Shown piece by piece: positions 25,785 through 37,529 of a stretch of 64,000 nt of DNA. The notes below the pieces were generated by a model that was not told where the DNA came from, did not search any database, and worked only from the letters and a program-made list of their open reading frames with translations. A program made the translations under genes and the position numbers. This DNA comes from Apium graveolens. Lineage: Eukaryota; Streptophyta; Magnoliopsida; Apiales; Apiaceae. The stretch is from assembly GCF_009905375.1 (NCBI RefSeq), contig NC_133649.1, positions 237,736,201 to 237,800,200 on the forward strand. The letters run 5' to 3'. Numbering within the stretch: the first letter of the stretch is position 1; the number at the start of each line of letters is the position of its first letter.

Positions 25785-27234
25785 TGTTAGGGCTAGAACA
25801 CGCGCTAAAAATTCACGCAAGTATACGCGTTCGCAAGTAATATAAAATTCTTTTTAGTTCGTTCCCACAGAGACTGGTTTAGGTTAACTTTATAATTTAT
25901 TCGCTTATGCAATAATGATATGGTTATTATTAAATGCTAAGATGAATAACAAGTTGGTTTTGTTTATAAATAAGGTACTAACTAACATGCAAAGAAATAA
26001 GAGAATAAAGGGTCGAATTATTATATGAGATAAACATGGGATTCTAACTTAATTAAATACTTAATTCAAAGCTTTCTTGTTCTTAACCTTAGCATGCCAT
26101 GGTGATGACACTAACCAGATAACACGAAACTGCTACATGCCAACTTTCATTGCACGAATAACATACTACCAGACATCCACAAAAGAGATAGAAACTGAAT
26201 AGACACCAAATATGTTGAGACCCTATATGTCTATAGAATTTGACAACACAAAGGTTTAATACGCAAGTTTATCTATCTTGATTACATATGGAGAGTAAGA
26301 TGGTTAAATTACCTACAAATCATGCATAACAAATACATGAACCTATGCTAGCATGGAAAGTTCTAAACCTCTAAATTCACTGTCGCTGCATTAGAGATTA
26401 ACACGCTATCTTATATGTTCGCGAGACACATAAGACGAATAAGCACAACCAATACTAGGTTATCATACAATCACCACACTCTAAGATATCAAAATAAGAT
26501 TAACTATTGAAATCCATAAATAAATCCGGTAGAACCCAACGATAACGATTAGCCCATAATCGGACTAATTATCAACGTAGGTTTCGATGAAAGCATGGTA
26601 CAATAAACGCAGTCTTTATACTGAATAAATAAGAAATGAAGTACGTGAAACAAGAGTATAGGTTCAACAGTTAAGAAAACTAGCATCCAAGATTACAACT
26701 AAAAACAAAGAATCACAAGAATAAACTAGATCTCTTCGCCTTGTTGATTTGTGTTATACGGTCTTCTTACGCCTTCTCCTTAAGCTCTGGTACGTCTTGT
26801 TATGAAAAATGATCATAAGTTATGTATATATAGCAGCCCATGCAGATTAGAAGTGCAACGAATCAAAATCAGAGTAGAAACAGGATTCTTAGAATTTGAC
26901 CAGGCGCGGCCGCGCGCTTCACCAGCGCGGGCGTATTGCACTTCTGTAATCCTGGCGCGGTCGTGCGCTACTACAGCACGGGCGCACTGACTCTCTGGAG
27001 AAAATCCTAAATTCTGCTTTTCTTGCTGGTGTGAGTTGGTCTTTTCACGACCAATATTCTTGACACATTCCTAACACCAAATTAGCATCAAAACAATTCC
27101 AAATCACCTGGATCCCTGTTAAATGCCCGAAATGCAAAACACTACAAAAACACATTAAAAACATGAATAAATTGAGTACAAAATATCAATTCAAAGCGTT
27201 ACGGAGCGTTATAAGATGACATAAATGCCACTCA
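25785..27234 (-). repeat. 5' LTR of the Athila element
   Basis: Starts TGTTAGGGCTAG next to the PBS. The outer end is taken at ...GCCACTCA (27234) because the reading frame of the interrupted gene resumes there; 27230 is an alternative. About 1.45 kb and AT-rich, except for a CpG-rich pair of imperfect repeats at 26902-26990. No gene. Confidence 0.8.
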
Positions 27235-27940
27235 ATAGCCACACACAGCTTCGTCATAATCGACGCATAGGGTATGGAACCCGTAGTACTCCCATGAAGA
27301 AACCTCAAAATACCCTGATGAATAACCATCCCAAGATACACTTAGTTTCCCTGAAGAATGCCCCACAACAAGCATGCACGATCCACAGTAACATCATGCA
27401 CATGAGAAGATGGCATGATATTGGCACAAATAAACGAATTCCATGCACGTGCAAACCTTTTCATGCACGAAACATGGAAAGTGGCATACTCATTCGTGCC
27501 CCTCTTGAACTTCCAATGAGTCTCGGGCACACACAACGTAGCAACGATCAAATCCAAACCAAACTCCTCCGTTGTCTTCTCGATCTAATTATCCTGATCG
27601 GGCCACCTCCCGAGCTGCTCAATCACCCTCCGAATCGCCTCAACACTATACTCCACAGTCAACCCCCTCACCACAGAAAAACCGTTCTTCTCCACCTTTG
27701 CATTCGCGTAGTACTCGCGAACCACACTCATGGGCACACCAGCGGGCGCCTCGCAAAAAGCAACCCAACCCATCTCCAAGATCATCTCCAATAACTTACC
27801 ATGTTTCCCAGATGGCAGAAAACCTCGCTCCTTAGCTATGGGCTTCGAAAGCAGCCTCGTATACTCAGCTTCAGCCTCGGGAGTTGCAAACCTTGGTATC
27901 ACACCCCCAGCACTCGAAGAATCGGTGGTGCTACCGCTAA
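27235..27940 (-). pseudogene. Broken 'putative plant transposon protein' domain gene
   Basis: The minus strand from about 27930 encodes SSAGGVIPRFATPEAEAEY, a core containing FREYYAN-like and VRGLTVEYS wording, then after a TAA (about 27582) FVCANIMPSSH-like wording and VDRACLLWGIL, then after another TAA at about 27343, VYLGMVIHQGILRF up to the Athila junction. This matches the large plant family annotated as putative plant transposon protein domain (PF20167), from memory of its wording. No upstream ATG is visible before 27902. Athila interrupted the gene; its remaining 3' part must lie left of the window. Biochemical function is unknown to me. Confidence 0.65.
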
Positions 27941-28062
27941 CTTGAGTTCTTTATCTTTTGGGTGTAATTGAGATTGAATAGGTTGAGAGAAAAGATAAGT
28001 ATTTAAGAAAGATTTGTGTTTGAGAATTTGAGAAGTGATAGAGATGTTTGTGTATTTGTGTG

Positions 28063-28627
28063 TGTTAGATATATTTGAGATGTTATGTCTAATATGATAT
28101 GTTTAGTTTTCAGATCTTAACAAACAGGACATATCAGGACTTACTGAAATCAGGACTTACTAGAAGTTAGAACTTAATATCAGAACTTAAGGTCATATCA
28201 GAACTTAAGTGCGGGAAGACTTTCATATAAGGAAGGAAGCTGATTTATAGTAGAAGATTGAGACTAAAACAAAATAAGATATGCATGAAAAGAGTTAGAA
28301 GACTGGAATACTTGTAGAAGATATCTGATTGATATATTTTAGGAGACAGAATTGTATTCCATATCAATTAGAAGTTTTCTTGTAACTGTGTACTATATAA
28401 ACACAGACGTAGGGTTTACACTATATGTGTTATCATTATCGAGAAGATTATACATTGTAACCCAACAGATCTTAGTGATATTTGTTCATCACTGAGAGAG
28501 AATAACAGTTCTTATTATAACAGAGTTTATTCAATATACTTGATCTTTGTTACATACTTGTGTTAAATCGATTTGATTATATTAACATTGTATTCAACCT
28601 CCTTCTACAGTGTTGTGTGACATAACA
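28063..28627 (+). repeat. 5' LTR of Copia element C
   Basis: 565 bp from TGTTAGATATATT to GACATAACA. Its reverse homologue is at 52550-53164. U3 holds repeated ATCAGAACTTAAG/ATCAGGACTT words at 28127-28207, upstream of the TATA box. Confidence 0.93.
28394..28401 (+). promoter_or_regulatory. TATA box of Copia C LTR
   Basis: TATATAAA, at the position expected for the U3/R promoter. The same box occurs in the reverse family copy at 52775-52782 (minus). Confidence 0.7.
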
Positions 28628-28628
28628 A

Positions 28629-28641
28629 TTGGTATCAGAGC
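28629..28641 (+). other. Primer-binding site, initiator tRNA-Met (Copia C)
   Basis: TTGGTATCAGAGC one base after the LTR end. Confidence 0.93.
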
Positions 28642-28680
28642 TTATCTATTAACACACATACAGTAAAGATCCAAACAATC

Positions 28681-30490
28681 ATGTCTGAAGAAGCATAAAC
28701 TCCAACCAAGCCCACCAAAACTGAAGAAACTCAAAAGACTCAAACCCACAGTCGATATGAGACTATTAGGGTTCCCATACTGTGACCTTCTGAGTATCCC
28801 ATATGGAAAGTGAAGATGGCTATGTTTCTGGAAGCTACAGATCCAGAATACCTTGACAAAATTAATGAAGGACCACATAAGCCTACCAAGCTCTCTGTTG
28901 TAGTTGCTGATCAACCAGCAAAGACCATACCAAAGGAGAAAGGTGAGTACACAGCTGAAGAGATCTCATCTATTGCTAAGGATGTAAAGGTAAGGCATTT
29001 ACTGCATAGTGCCATTGATAATGTCATGTCAAACAGGGTAATACATTGCAAGACTGCAAAAGAGATAAGGGATGTTTTGGAAAGAAGATGCCAGAGAACT
29101 AATGCAATCAAGAAGAACAGGAGGACTATACTCACTCAAGAGTATGAGCACTTTGACTCAAAAGCTTATGAGTCTTTAACTGACTTATATGACAGGTTTG
29201 TCAAACTCTTGAATGATCTATCACTGGTGGACAAGGAATATGATTTTGAAGATTCAAATATAAAATTCCTTTTAGCTCTTCCTGAAAATTGGGATTTGAA
29301 TTCTACTACCATAAGAGACAACTATGACCTTACTGAAACTACTCTTGATGAAATTTATGATATGCTCAAGACTTATGAACTTGAGATGGATCAAAGGAGC
29401 AAGAGGCATGGAAGAAAGTCAAGGACAGTTGCTCTTAAGGCTGAGGAGGAATCTCCTAAAATGGCTGCCTCAAAAATGGGCGAAGGAAAGGCTCTCATCA
29501 TAAATTCTGATTCAGAGTCATCATATTCTGATGATGATGATTCAGAAACTGAAAGTTTACCTGAAATAGATGTTGATGAAGAGATGATTAAATTGTGTGC
29601 TCTTATGGTAAAGGGTATCATAAAGATAGCCTACAAGAAATTCAGAAAAGGCAAGAAGTTTTCCAGGAAAAGTGGAAATTCTGATAAGAAAGGGTTCAGA
29701 AAGTCTGAAGGCAAGGGAGGAAAGTCTGATAGAGGAGACAACTCAAATGTCAAATGCTACAACTGTGGTGAAAGAGGCCACATATCTCCTGACTGCAAGA
29801 AAGGAAAAAGTGACAAAGGCAAGGCACTTCTCACAAAGAAGAAAAGCTGGACAGAGATTCTGAACATGAGATGAACTATGCCCTGATGGCAAATGCTAAT
29901 AGCAGTATTGAAACTACTGAATTGAAGGTACCTCAAACAACTTATGCCTTTCATACTGATGATATTACTGAGTTGAGATTATATCTTTAAACCATGTTCA
30001 TTAGTTATAGAGATCAGACTTTAACATGTGAAAGATTAACATCTGAAAATCTTGCTTATAAAAAGAGAAATTATTATTTAGAAAAGGAGTTATTTTTTCT
30101 TCATCAAACTAAGAAAGAAAAAGATGATGCTTTATATGTTAGAGATGAAGTGTTAAAACTGAATAAATCTCTAAAAGCTGACTTAGAAAAGGAAAGAGAG
30201 ATTATCAGAACTTGGACTAACTCTAGCAGAACAACTCAGAATTTATTAAGTAGTGGAAACTAGAAAGAGGGCTTAGGTTATGGAGATGATAAAAGTGAAA
30301 AAGAAACTGAACAAATTGAGCCAATTGTTGTTAAACAGACTGCTAAGCCAAAGGTAAATCCTGTTAAGTTTGTAGCAAAAACTGTAAAGTCTGATTCTAA
30401 AAAGATGAAAGAGTCTGTGACGTCAACTTCTGAAAAATTAAAACAGGATAAACCAGCTGAAGTCAACATAGGCTTGATGACTAAGAAAAT
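28681..30490 (+). pseudogene. gag of Copia element C
   Basis: ATG at 28681 opens MSEEA and is then stopped by TAA at 28696-28698 and TGA at 28783-28785. The same frame stays open from there to 29874. Features are the PIWKVKMAMFLEAT N-terminus, a copia gag (UBN2-type) core, an acidic serine-rich stretch, a lysine-rich stretch and a zinc knuckle CYNCGERGHISPDC near 29756-29797. After 29874 a shifted frame continues with a coiled-coil-rich extension (29994-30263) and a lysine-rich part ending NIGLMTKK near 30486, parallel to the C-terminal extension of the element F gag. Inactive because of the early stops and later frame breaks. Confidence 0.88.
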
Positions 30491-30519
30491 CTAGAAAAAC
30501 TCTGGGATATGGCAATATC

Positions 30520-31485
30520 AATATCAGACTTTATGGAGAAAGCTGGCCCGAGAGTTTCTTATGGAGATGGCAACATGGGAAAAACTCTGGGATATGGCAA
30601 TATCAATTTTAGGAATGTCATCATTGAAATAGTAGCTCTTATCTCAGGACTTAAACACAATCTGCTAAGTGTGAGTCAAATCTGTGACAGAGGTTATCAT
30701 GTGGATTTCTTTGAAGAACACTGTGAAGTTGTAAGTAATTCTACAAGAAAAGTAGTTCTGAAAGGTTACAGGCATGGTAACATTTATGAAGCCAGACTTT
30801 CAACAAGTTCTTATGGTTCTGCAATCTGTCTGTTCAGTAGAGCATCAGTTGAAGAAAGCTGGAATTGGCACAAAAGACTCTCTCATTTAAATTTCAACAA
30901 CATAAATGAGCTTGTAAAGAAAGATCATGTGAGAGGACTGTCAAAATCAGCATTTGCTCTTGATGGCCTTTGTGATTCTGGTCAAAAGGCAAAACAAAGA
31001 AAATCTTCATTCAAGAACAAAACTGAATCCTCAATTCTTGAGCCTTATCACCTACTGCATGTTGATCTATTTGGTTCAGTCAATGTTATGTCTATTGCAA
31101 AGAAGAAATATGTTATGGTTATAGTGGATGAGTTCACAAGGTACACTTGGGTGTATTTCCTTCACAAGAAGAATGAAACTGCATCTACTCTAACTGATCA
31201 TGTCAGACAGCTGGATAAATTGGTCAAAGATTCTGTTAAAATTATAAGAAGTGATAATAGCATTGAGTTCAAGAATTCAATCATAGAAGAGTTCTGTAAA
31301 GAGCATACAATCAAACAAGAATTTTCTGCACCTGGAACTCCACAGCAAAATAGAGTTGTAGAAAGAAAGAACAGGACTCTCATTGAAGCTGCTCGAACTA
31401 TGCTTGATGAAGCAAAGTTACCAACCTACTTTTGGGCTGAAGCTGTGCAGACTGCTTGTTTTACACAGAATGTTACACTAATAAA
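30520..31485 (+). pseudogene. Copia C pol, protease end and first part of integrase
   Basis: Opens with the C-terminal part of the protease ([16 protein letters not shown]), then the GAG-pre-integrase segment with WHKRLSHLNF and C..GQKAKQ (the first zinc cysteine pair is altered, CDSGQ instead of CxxCQ), and the integrase core with DLFGS, IRSDNSIEFKN and QNRVVERKN. The catalytic D, D and E remain, but the usual DNG is DNS and QQNG is QQNR. The active site DSGCS of the protease is missing upstream. The frame runs into the LTR of element F at 31486 and resumes at 44763. Confidence 0.9.
31481..31485. repeat. Target-site duplication of element F, left copy
   Basis: ATAAA, repeated at 44763-44767. 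Removing F and one copy restores the integrase reading frame. Confidence 0.95.
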
Positions 31486-32601
31486 TGTTATTCCCAGTGG
31501 ACTAACAATAAGATTTACAGAAGGGGGGTTGAATGTAAATCTCAAAACTTTTTCAAGTTTTCAGCAGTTTCTAAGGCTAAGTGTTTTTGAGAACAAGTGT
31601 GTGAATTGCTTGAACCTAATACAGACAAATATATATTCAAACACAAATGTAAAGAACACAAGGAACTTAAAAACTTTTCTGGTGGATTTGTTGTTCCACC
31701 AGAGATGTGTTATTTCAGAAAATCTTATTTCAGAAAATCTGTGATTCAAAGAATTAAATCACAGCTGCTTCCTAGTACAAACTAGATGATTTTCTCTCTT
31801 GATATTTCTAAACAGCTCAGGAAAATTCATGTCTAATTACTAGCTGCTACTTGGTTTATATATCACCATGTTTACAAGTGAAGATAAAACTGTAAAATAC
31901 AATTAAAAAGATTCTTCACATGTTTTTTCTTCATTTCTCTATCAAATGCAATTTAGGCTTGGCTGTAGATCTTTGAATACTTCCTTGTTTGCATCAGAAT
32001 GGAAATGCTGCATTTTCTTGATTCCTCCTAGAGGCTTCCACATTCCAGTTTGTCTCTGTCAACCCATGTGCCTCTGTCAGCTTGTGAATTGTCACTATCA
32101 ACTGCTAATGAACTAAGCATCCATTGAAGCTTTCATCCGTTGATGCCTTATCCGTTGAGGCTTTATCCGTTGAAGCTTTATCCGTTGATGCATTATCAGT
32201 TGAAGTCTTTATCCGTTGAATCACTTATCCGTTGATGGATATTATCCGTTGAAGCATTAGAGACATCCGTTGAAGCTTTGTTTCTTATCCGTTGAAGGTC
32301 TTCAATATCCGTTGATACTTCTTCACTTATACAAAATTACAAGGCATGAAATATTTACAGTTAGCCCTCCTATTTGCATATCCATTAGTAGTCAACATGA
32401 CTGATAATTTCCTACAACATCTAAGAATTACAACTTGAATCCAGAGAATGAAATGTGCTACAATACTAAACTTATTGCTAAGTAAAGCTACACCTTCAAC
32501 GGATAGCCAAGATGGTCTTATCCGTTGAGGCTACAAACACTAGATTTCTACTTAAGTGTTTTGTTTAACTTATCATCAAACTAATACACATATTCCTAAC
32601 A
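31486..32601 (-). repeat. 3' LTR of Copia element F (left copy)
   Basis: 1,116 bp. It differs from the right copy by a few substitutions and by an extra 15-bp tandem copy of TTATTTCAGAAAATC (31710-31739). A minus-strand TATA box TATATAAA lies at 31855-31862. An inverted repeat TCTGGTGGA/TCCACCAGA occupies 31678-31703. Confidence 0.95.
32118..32316. repeat. ATCCGTTGA array in U3 of LTR F (left)
   Basis: Ten exact TCCGTTGA words plus variants (ATCCATTGA, ATCAGTTGA) at 15-30 bp spacing, all in the same direction. On the transcribed minus strand they read TCAACGGAT and sit about 260-460 bp upstream of the TATA box. A further inverted pair lies at about 32502-32532. CAACGG is a canonical MYB-type core. 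Confidence 0.9.
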
Positions 32602-32610
32602 ATCTCCCCC
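32602..32610 (-). other. Polypurine tract of Copia element F
   Basis: GGGGGAGAT on the minus strand, directly before the LTR. It is identical to the tract of C' at 53165-53173. Confidence 0.9.
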
Positions 32611-32789
32611 TATTTATGTCTACTAGAACTGCAGGCATAAATTTGGGTTTAGCTTGATGATAACAAAACACTTGACAAATATATAAACTGTAATAAAGCA
32701 GAAATTCAAAAGTGCTACAAAAATGTGTATGCTGAGATGGAATTGAAGAGTTACATTATTTCCAAGGTTGCTTCTTTAGCCTGAGCAGA

Positions 32790-35700
32790 TTAGTTTCTTT
32801 TCCTTTGATTCCTTGTTTTCTTTCCTAGCCTCCTGTCATTCTCCTCTATTTGAAGTTGAAGTTGTCTGTAGAATTCAGCTTCATCTTCTTCATTGATCTC
32901 TAACTTAGATTGCATATCCTTGAGAGTTTCATTACTGGCAATCTTGAGCTGATCTTTAATTCTGAAAAATCTTCTGACTCCTTTGTTGTCTCTGAACTCC
33001 ATCAACCAATGAGGTGATTTGTGAATTGTAGTTCCTCTTTCTTGAATGAGTAATGTTCTAGGCAAAGCATTGGGCTCCCTCCAAGTTTTCCTTATGTTGG
33101 CAATCTTGTTGAGAATCTCAGTCTTGGCAGTCCTGGTAAAGCCAGAATCCCTTTTTATGGCTGAGTAGACTCTAATCAAGGTAGAGTAGCCTTCATTCAG
33201 AATTCTATAAAGAGGCCAGGTTCTTTCCCCATCTCCTTTGTATTTGAACACTAGTCTTTCTGGTAGCTGTCTGTAGGCAGCTATTCCCCTTACTTCCTGC
33301 AGCTCATCCAGATAGAGTTCAATGTCTGAAAATTCTTTTATGTCACAGATGTGAACATAATCATCCTTAGAGGCTTGAGGCTTAGGCTTCTGTGTGAATT
33401 TGATTGAGGCTTTAGAGGGTGTTGATTTGATTCTTCTTTTCTGCTTCTTTGATGGTGGAGAAGAGCTTAAGAAGGTGGGCAATTTGATGGTGTCCCAATC
33501 AATTGGTTCCTCCTTGGGAATGATTGTTTCACCATGAATGTTCATGAAGGGGTCAGGCACAATGGGTTCAGGAATAGAGGGTAGTGGTTTGGATATTGAT
33601 TGGGTTTCTTCAGTCTCATCTACCATCTTTCTCTTTGCATTGACCTTCTTTCTGTTCCCTTTTTGCCATTCTTCTCTTCCCTTACTTCTTTCCTCCATAT
33701 CAGTATCAACTATGTTCCCCATAGCTTCATCTTCACTTTTGTCTTCAATTTCTTTCTGTTCTTCAGCCTGACTTGACTCTAGCTATTTTTCAAGCTTTGC
33801 TTGTGCTCTTTTGTCAGCCTTTAGTTGTTTGGCTTCTTCCTTCAACCTTCTGGTTTCTTCCCTCTTGGCTATTGAGAATTTGGGATGTCCTTGCATCACA
33901 CATATGCTCTTTCCCTCTCTGAAGATAATAGCCATGTTCCTCCTTACAGCCACATCCATGGTCTCTTTGAGTTTTGAGATACTTCTACCCAAAAGCTTGT
34001 CCTCATCAGCCTTTGGAAGAGGAAAATCCACTTCTTTCAGGGGATTCTTTGTAGAGTCCTTATTGGATCTGTTGTTGGGCTTGAGAACCATAGGTTTCAG
34101 ATCCTTGAAAGAAGTCTCTCCGACCTTATTCCTCCCTACTGGCTTGAGCTCCATAATAATTGATTCCACTTTTGTACTATGCTTCACAGATTGTGATTGA
34201 GAAGTTGTAGAACCAAATATTTGTTGCATCTTTTCATCAATCTTCTTCCTTTGCTTTTTGACTTGTAATTCAGCTGCTGCTATCTGGATTAGATCAATTC
34301 CATCAAGCTTTCCTTTGATTGGAATAATTGGAGAAGTGGTGATGACAGGAACTAGCACTTGAGAAATTTGAACTGTTATTGATGGCTCTCCTTCCCCTTT
34401 CCCTTTATTCTCCCCCTTTTTGTTATCATCAAGGGTAGGGGTCAAGCCTTGTGCATTTGCCAGCTGCATGAGTAGATTTGTTTGAGTTTGTTGATTCTGA
34501 AGAATGGTGACCATAGAGTCTTCAATGATCTGAACTCTGGTTTCCAATCTGGCCAGTCTCTTGTCAGCATCAGATTCTTTCCTCCGTCTCCCCAACAAAT
34601 CTTGCATAGTACCATAAGGTATGACTGAATCCAACTTCTCAGCATTGTAGGATTTTAGATCAGCAATATCCTGCTTGAGCTCATCCACACTTAGATTCTG
34701 TTTGAAGTGCTGCAACTGCAGGAGATGCAGAGATTCCAGATGAGCTTGAAGAATTGCCTTGGTACCAGCATCTGTAGTCTCCTGAAGGGCCTTTTGAATT
34801 GTCATGACTTGTCTGACTAAAGTGACACCAAACTCTCCTGGTGTTGATGCTTTTGCCCATGCCCATTCAGGAAGATCTTAAACAGAACTTGGGCCTGCTA
34901 CTCCCCCTAAGTTCATGCTCTCATCCAAAGAATCAGAGTCATCATCATTAGAATTTACTCCAAATTCTTCAGATGGCTCACCAGCTTGAGAAGGCAGCTT
35001 GTTAACAGCAGCTTTGTCTCTGAGAAGAGATTTTGAAGTGTGTACAATGTTTAATGTCTGTTATGCCTCCACATTGCCCTGAGCAGCGCCAATAATTGAT
35101 AGGCTGAAACAGGATGAGTAAAAGTGTCAGCATCCAAGGAAATGTTATCAATTACAGCTTTGTAATGATACTGAAATTGTCTTTCCTTTTCTGCATCATC
35201 CACTTTCATCGACTCACTAGCAATGGCTCGATCCACCCTTATAGCTTATGTACCTGCCTTTCTCTCTTTTTCTCTATTTTCTTGCATCAGGGGCTCCCCC
35301 TGGCTCACACACACCCTCACACCCTCACCCTCACCTTCTAAGGTGGCACTCCCCTCACTCACTTTTTCCATGCTGGAAGAAATAGCATGCATATGGTGAC
35401 TCTCAACCTCTCTTTTTGCCTGGGAGCAACCCAGCCTCTCACTCAAAAGATCACTCCCTTCTCTCAAACCTAAAAGTGATTATACAATAACCATGTCCTC
35501 TACAGTTGGAATTGTTTCTGTTATGTGTGTAGAGACCATCAACGGATAGGGAGTATCCGTTGAAGTGGAAACTGATGGTATCAACGGATAACTGCTGTTA
35601 AGCTTATCCATTGAAGAACAACCACTTGTCAACGGATGAGAGATATCCGTTGAAGAAGGAAAAGATGTAGATATAGAAAGTGACATAATTGTTGAATCCG

Positions 35701-37284
35701 TGTGAATTGATTTTAAGTGTGGTGACACAGATTCTTCAACTACATCTGAAAGAATTGGCTGATGATCCAACAAATTATCTAAAAGATGATGATCATCAGG
35801 TTTTGAGTGGGGCTCCTCCCTGAGTTTTAATGAGGGAGAGTCAGGAATTGATGTGAATATCATATCCACATCCAGAAAGGGTGATGGAGAGTTTGATGAT
35901 TGGTGTGTTCTATTATGAGAGAATGGGGCTGTGACTCCACATTTGCTGGAATCACATCAAGCTGAATTTGAGAAGGCTCAGATACAGGTGGATGTATCTG
36001 TGCTGTGTGTGCCCCTTGTGTGGAAACTAGGGTCTTGGCCTTCTTCTTCCTTGAAAAGGCTTTAATTGGTGAATGTGTGGCTTCAGTGTCCCTCCCCCTT
36101 TTGTTCTGTGTCCTTGGTTGGGGACTATTTTCAATAGTTACATCCTTTTGGGAGGATGCAACTAGGGATGTGTTAGACTCCTTTTGAACCACCACAGTCT
36201 TTTGAGAGACTGCGGCATGGCTGGCTTGGGTACCACTCACCTCTCCCACCTTATCCTGGGGGGTTTCTTGATGTTCACCCCTCCCCTCACCACTCACACC
36301 CTGTTCACTCCCTTTAGGGTTTATGGTAGTTGTTACAACTGTTGTCTTTTGAGAAACAACAGAGGTAGTTTTCTTTGACTTGAGTTTTGAAACTTTAGTT
36401 TTGGTGGCTTTGGTAGGAACCTGTTTGGACAAAGACACAGATTTCATGGCCACACTAGAAGGCAAAGAAACAATGGGGTTGGAAATAGTAGGAGTTATAG
36501 AAGTGTTTACCTCACTTACCTGTGGTGCATTCATGATTGGCAAATATACCAATGGCACCTGGCTATTGAGGTTCATTCTCAAAAGGTCTGCAAGGACCCT
36601 TTTCTCTTGTGCCCAGCATTTGAGTTTATTATTCTCATTTGATATAACCAATCCTTGAGCAACATGGTTAGCCAATAACATAAAAAATCTAGCATAGTAG
36701 ATGTTATGTGGTCTATTAGCTTTGTTACCTAATCTGGAACCTAATTCTAGCATGACACAGTTGCTAGAATTAAAGTACCTATCAGAAACTAGCATATAAA
36801 GCATATTAACAAGAGATGAAGTTATGGCATCAAAATTGCTAATCTTCCCAGAGAAAACCTTAATAAAGGCATCTCCAAGAAAACTCCATTCTTTCCTAAG
36901 GCCTTTCCTTCTAATGCTACCTAAACTAGCAGAATCAAAAGCATAGCCTATGGAATCTAACATAACAGATACATCTTTATCAGTGTGTGGTGTTATGGCA
37001 TTATTCTCAGGCAACTTAAAGCAAGACTGTATATCATCACAGTTAATGCAATAATCCTTACCTTTGAGAGAGAAGGCAATAGTCATATATGTGGAGTTGA
37101 ACTCTGCAGTTGTCCAAATCTCCTCAATCACCTCACAGTAGATGGTTGGGGCTTCCAGCATTGCATAGCTCAGTTTGCAGTTTTTGATGAAGTCCATCAT
37201 CTTGTGATAATCAGAATGGGCTTCATTCTTTTCAACCAAGGCTACGAAATTATTCTTTTCATAAACAAATCCTGTTTGAGACAT
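32790..37284 (-). pseudogene. Third ORF (ORF3) of Copia element F, large accessory protein, broken
   Basis: First in-frame ATG at 37284 (MSQTGFVYEKN). About 4.5 kb in pieces: 37284-35860, 35869-35480, 35467-35051 (poor), 34805-33783 and 33722-32790. Parts in order: a globular N-domain of about 230 residues (KLSYAMLEAP, RKEWSF, NFDAI, IYYARFFMLL); a Ser/Thr/Pro-rich linker with NLS-like KRGR and SRKKKAK; a Pro/Ser stretch rich in the ATCCGTTGA word; a coiled coil (QHFKQNL...RLARLETRVQIIED); a Lys-rich part; and a C-domain with ELYLDELQEVRGIAAYRQLPE-like wording and SPHWLMEF. Copia C has a homologue at 49960-52549. Function is unknown; env-like ORFs are described at this place in Sireviruses, but I see no signal peptide or clear membrane span. 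Nuclear action is my inference. Confidence 0.75.
35536..35660. repeat. Inverted ATCCGTTGA pairs inside ORF3 of element F
   Basis: Five exact words plus one variant in 125 bp, arranged as inverted pairs such as TCAACGGATA-5 bases-TATCCGTTGA. They encode Ser/Thr/Pro-rich wording in ORF3. Confidence 0.85.
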
Positions 37285-37404
37285 AATTTGACTACTGGTG
37301 CCATTGTTGTGAGTAGAGGTTGCAGAGAAAAACTTGAGAATTTTGGGAGAGAAGGAGAATGAAAATTGCACGAAAGCGTAAAGTAAAAATAAGAGTTCAA
37401 TGGG

Positions 37405-37412
37405 CTTTTATA
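37405..37412 (-). promoter_or_regulatory. Candidate internal TATA box upstream of ORF3 (element F)
   Basis: TATAAAAG on the minus strand, 120 bases before the ORF3 ATG, with a CT-rich leader (CATTCTCCTTCTCTCCC) between. An out-of-frame ATG at 37304 opens a short upstream ORF. Copia C has the same arrangement, supporting a separate ORF3 transcript. Not proven. Confidence 0.5.
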
Positions 37413-37529
37413 CTTTCTTGAATTAAAACGTAAATAAAATGATACTTTTAAGTAAATTACAGCCGTTCAAGAATAAATAAAACTGTAGAAATTCTAAACT
37501 GCCTCTAAAACAAATACATACAACAGTGT

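Larger units (their letters stand above)
22261..27234 (-). mobile_element. Athila-type Ty3/gypsy element, 5' part
   Basis: The minus-strand order from right to left is LTR, tRNA-Asp PBS, gag, protease and RT. The element is cut at 22261 by element A, so its RNase H, integrase, any env-like ORF and the other LTR should lie left of the window beyond A. Athila is recognised from the RT wording (YYCLLDGYSGYNQI, FMDDFSIFG), the GILGRPFLATG-like protease segment and the tRNA-Asp primer. Several frameshifts and stops make it inactive. Confidence 0.9.

Noticed and set aside
27225..27794. 189-codon plus-strand open frame.
   Set aside because: Antisense shadow of the transposon-protein relic, which has recognisable wording on the minus strand.
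32118..32316. Regularly spaced short repeats that might suggest a CRISPR array.
   Set aside because: Nine-base words with irregular 6-20 base spacers in a plant LTR; no repeat or spacer of CRISPR size and no cas genes.
33811..34200. Plus-strand open frames in element F (33538, 33811, 36380, 36985, 40671, 42498, 43182).
   Set aside because: All are antisense to gag, pol or ORF3 of element F and show hydrophobic mirror composition only.
32790..37284. Calling ORF3 an envelope gene.
   Set aside because: Sirevirus ORFs at this place are sometimes called env-like, but I see no signal peptide, no convincing membrane span and several NLS-like clusters, so I left the function open.
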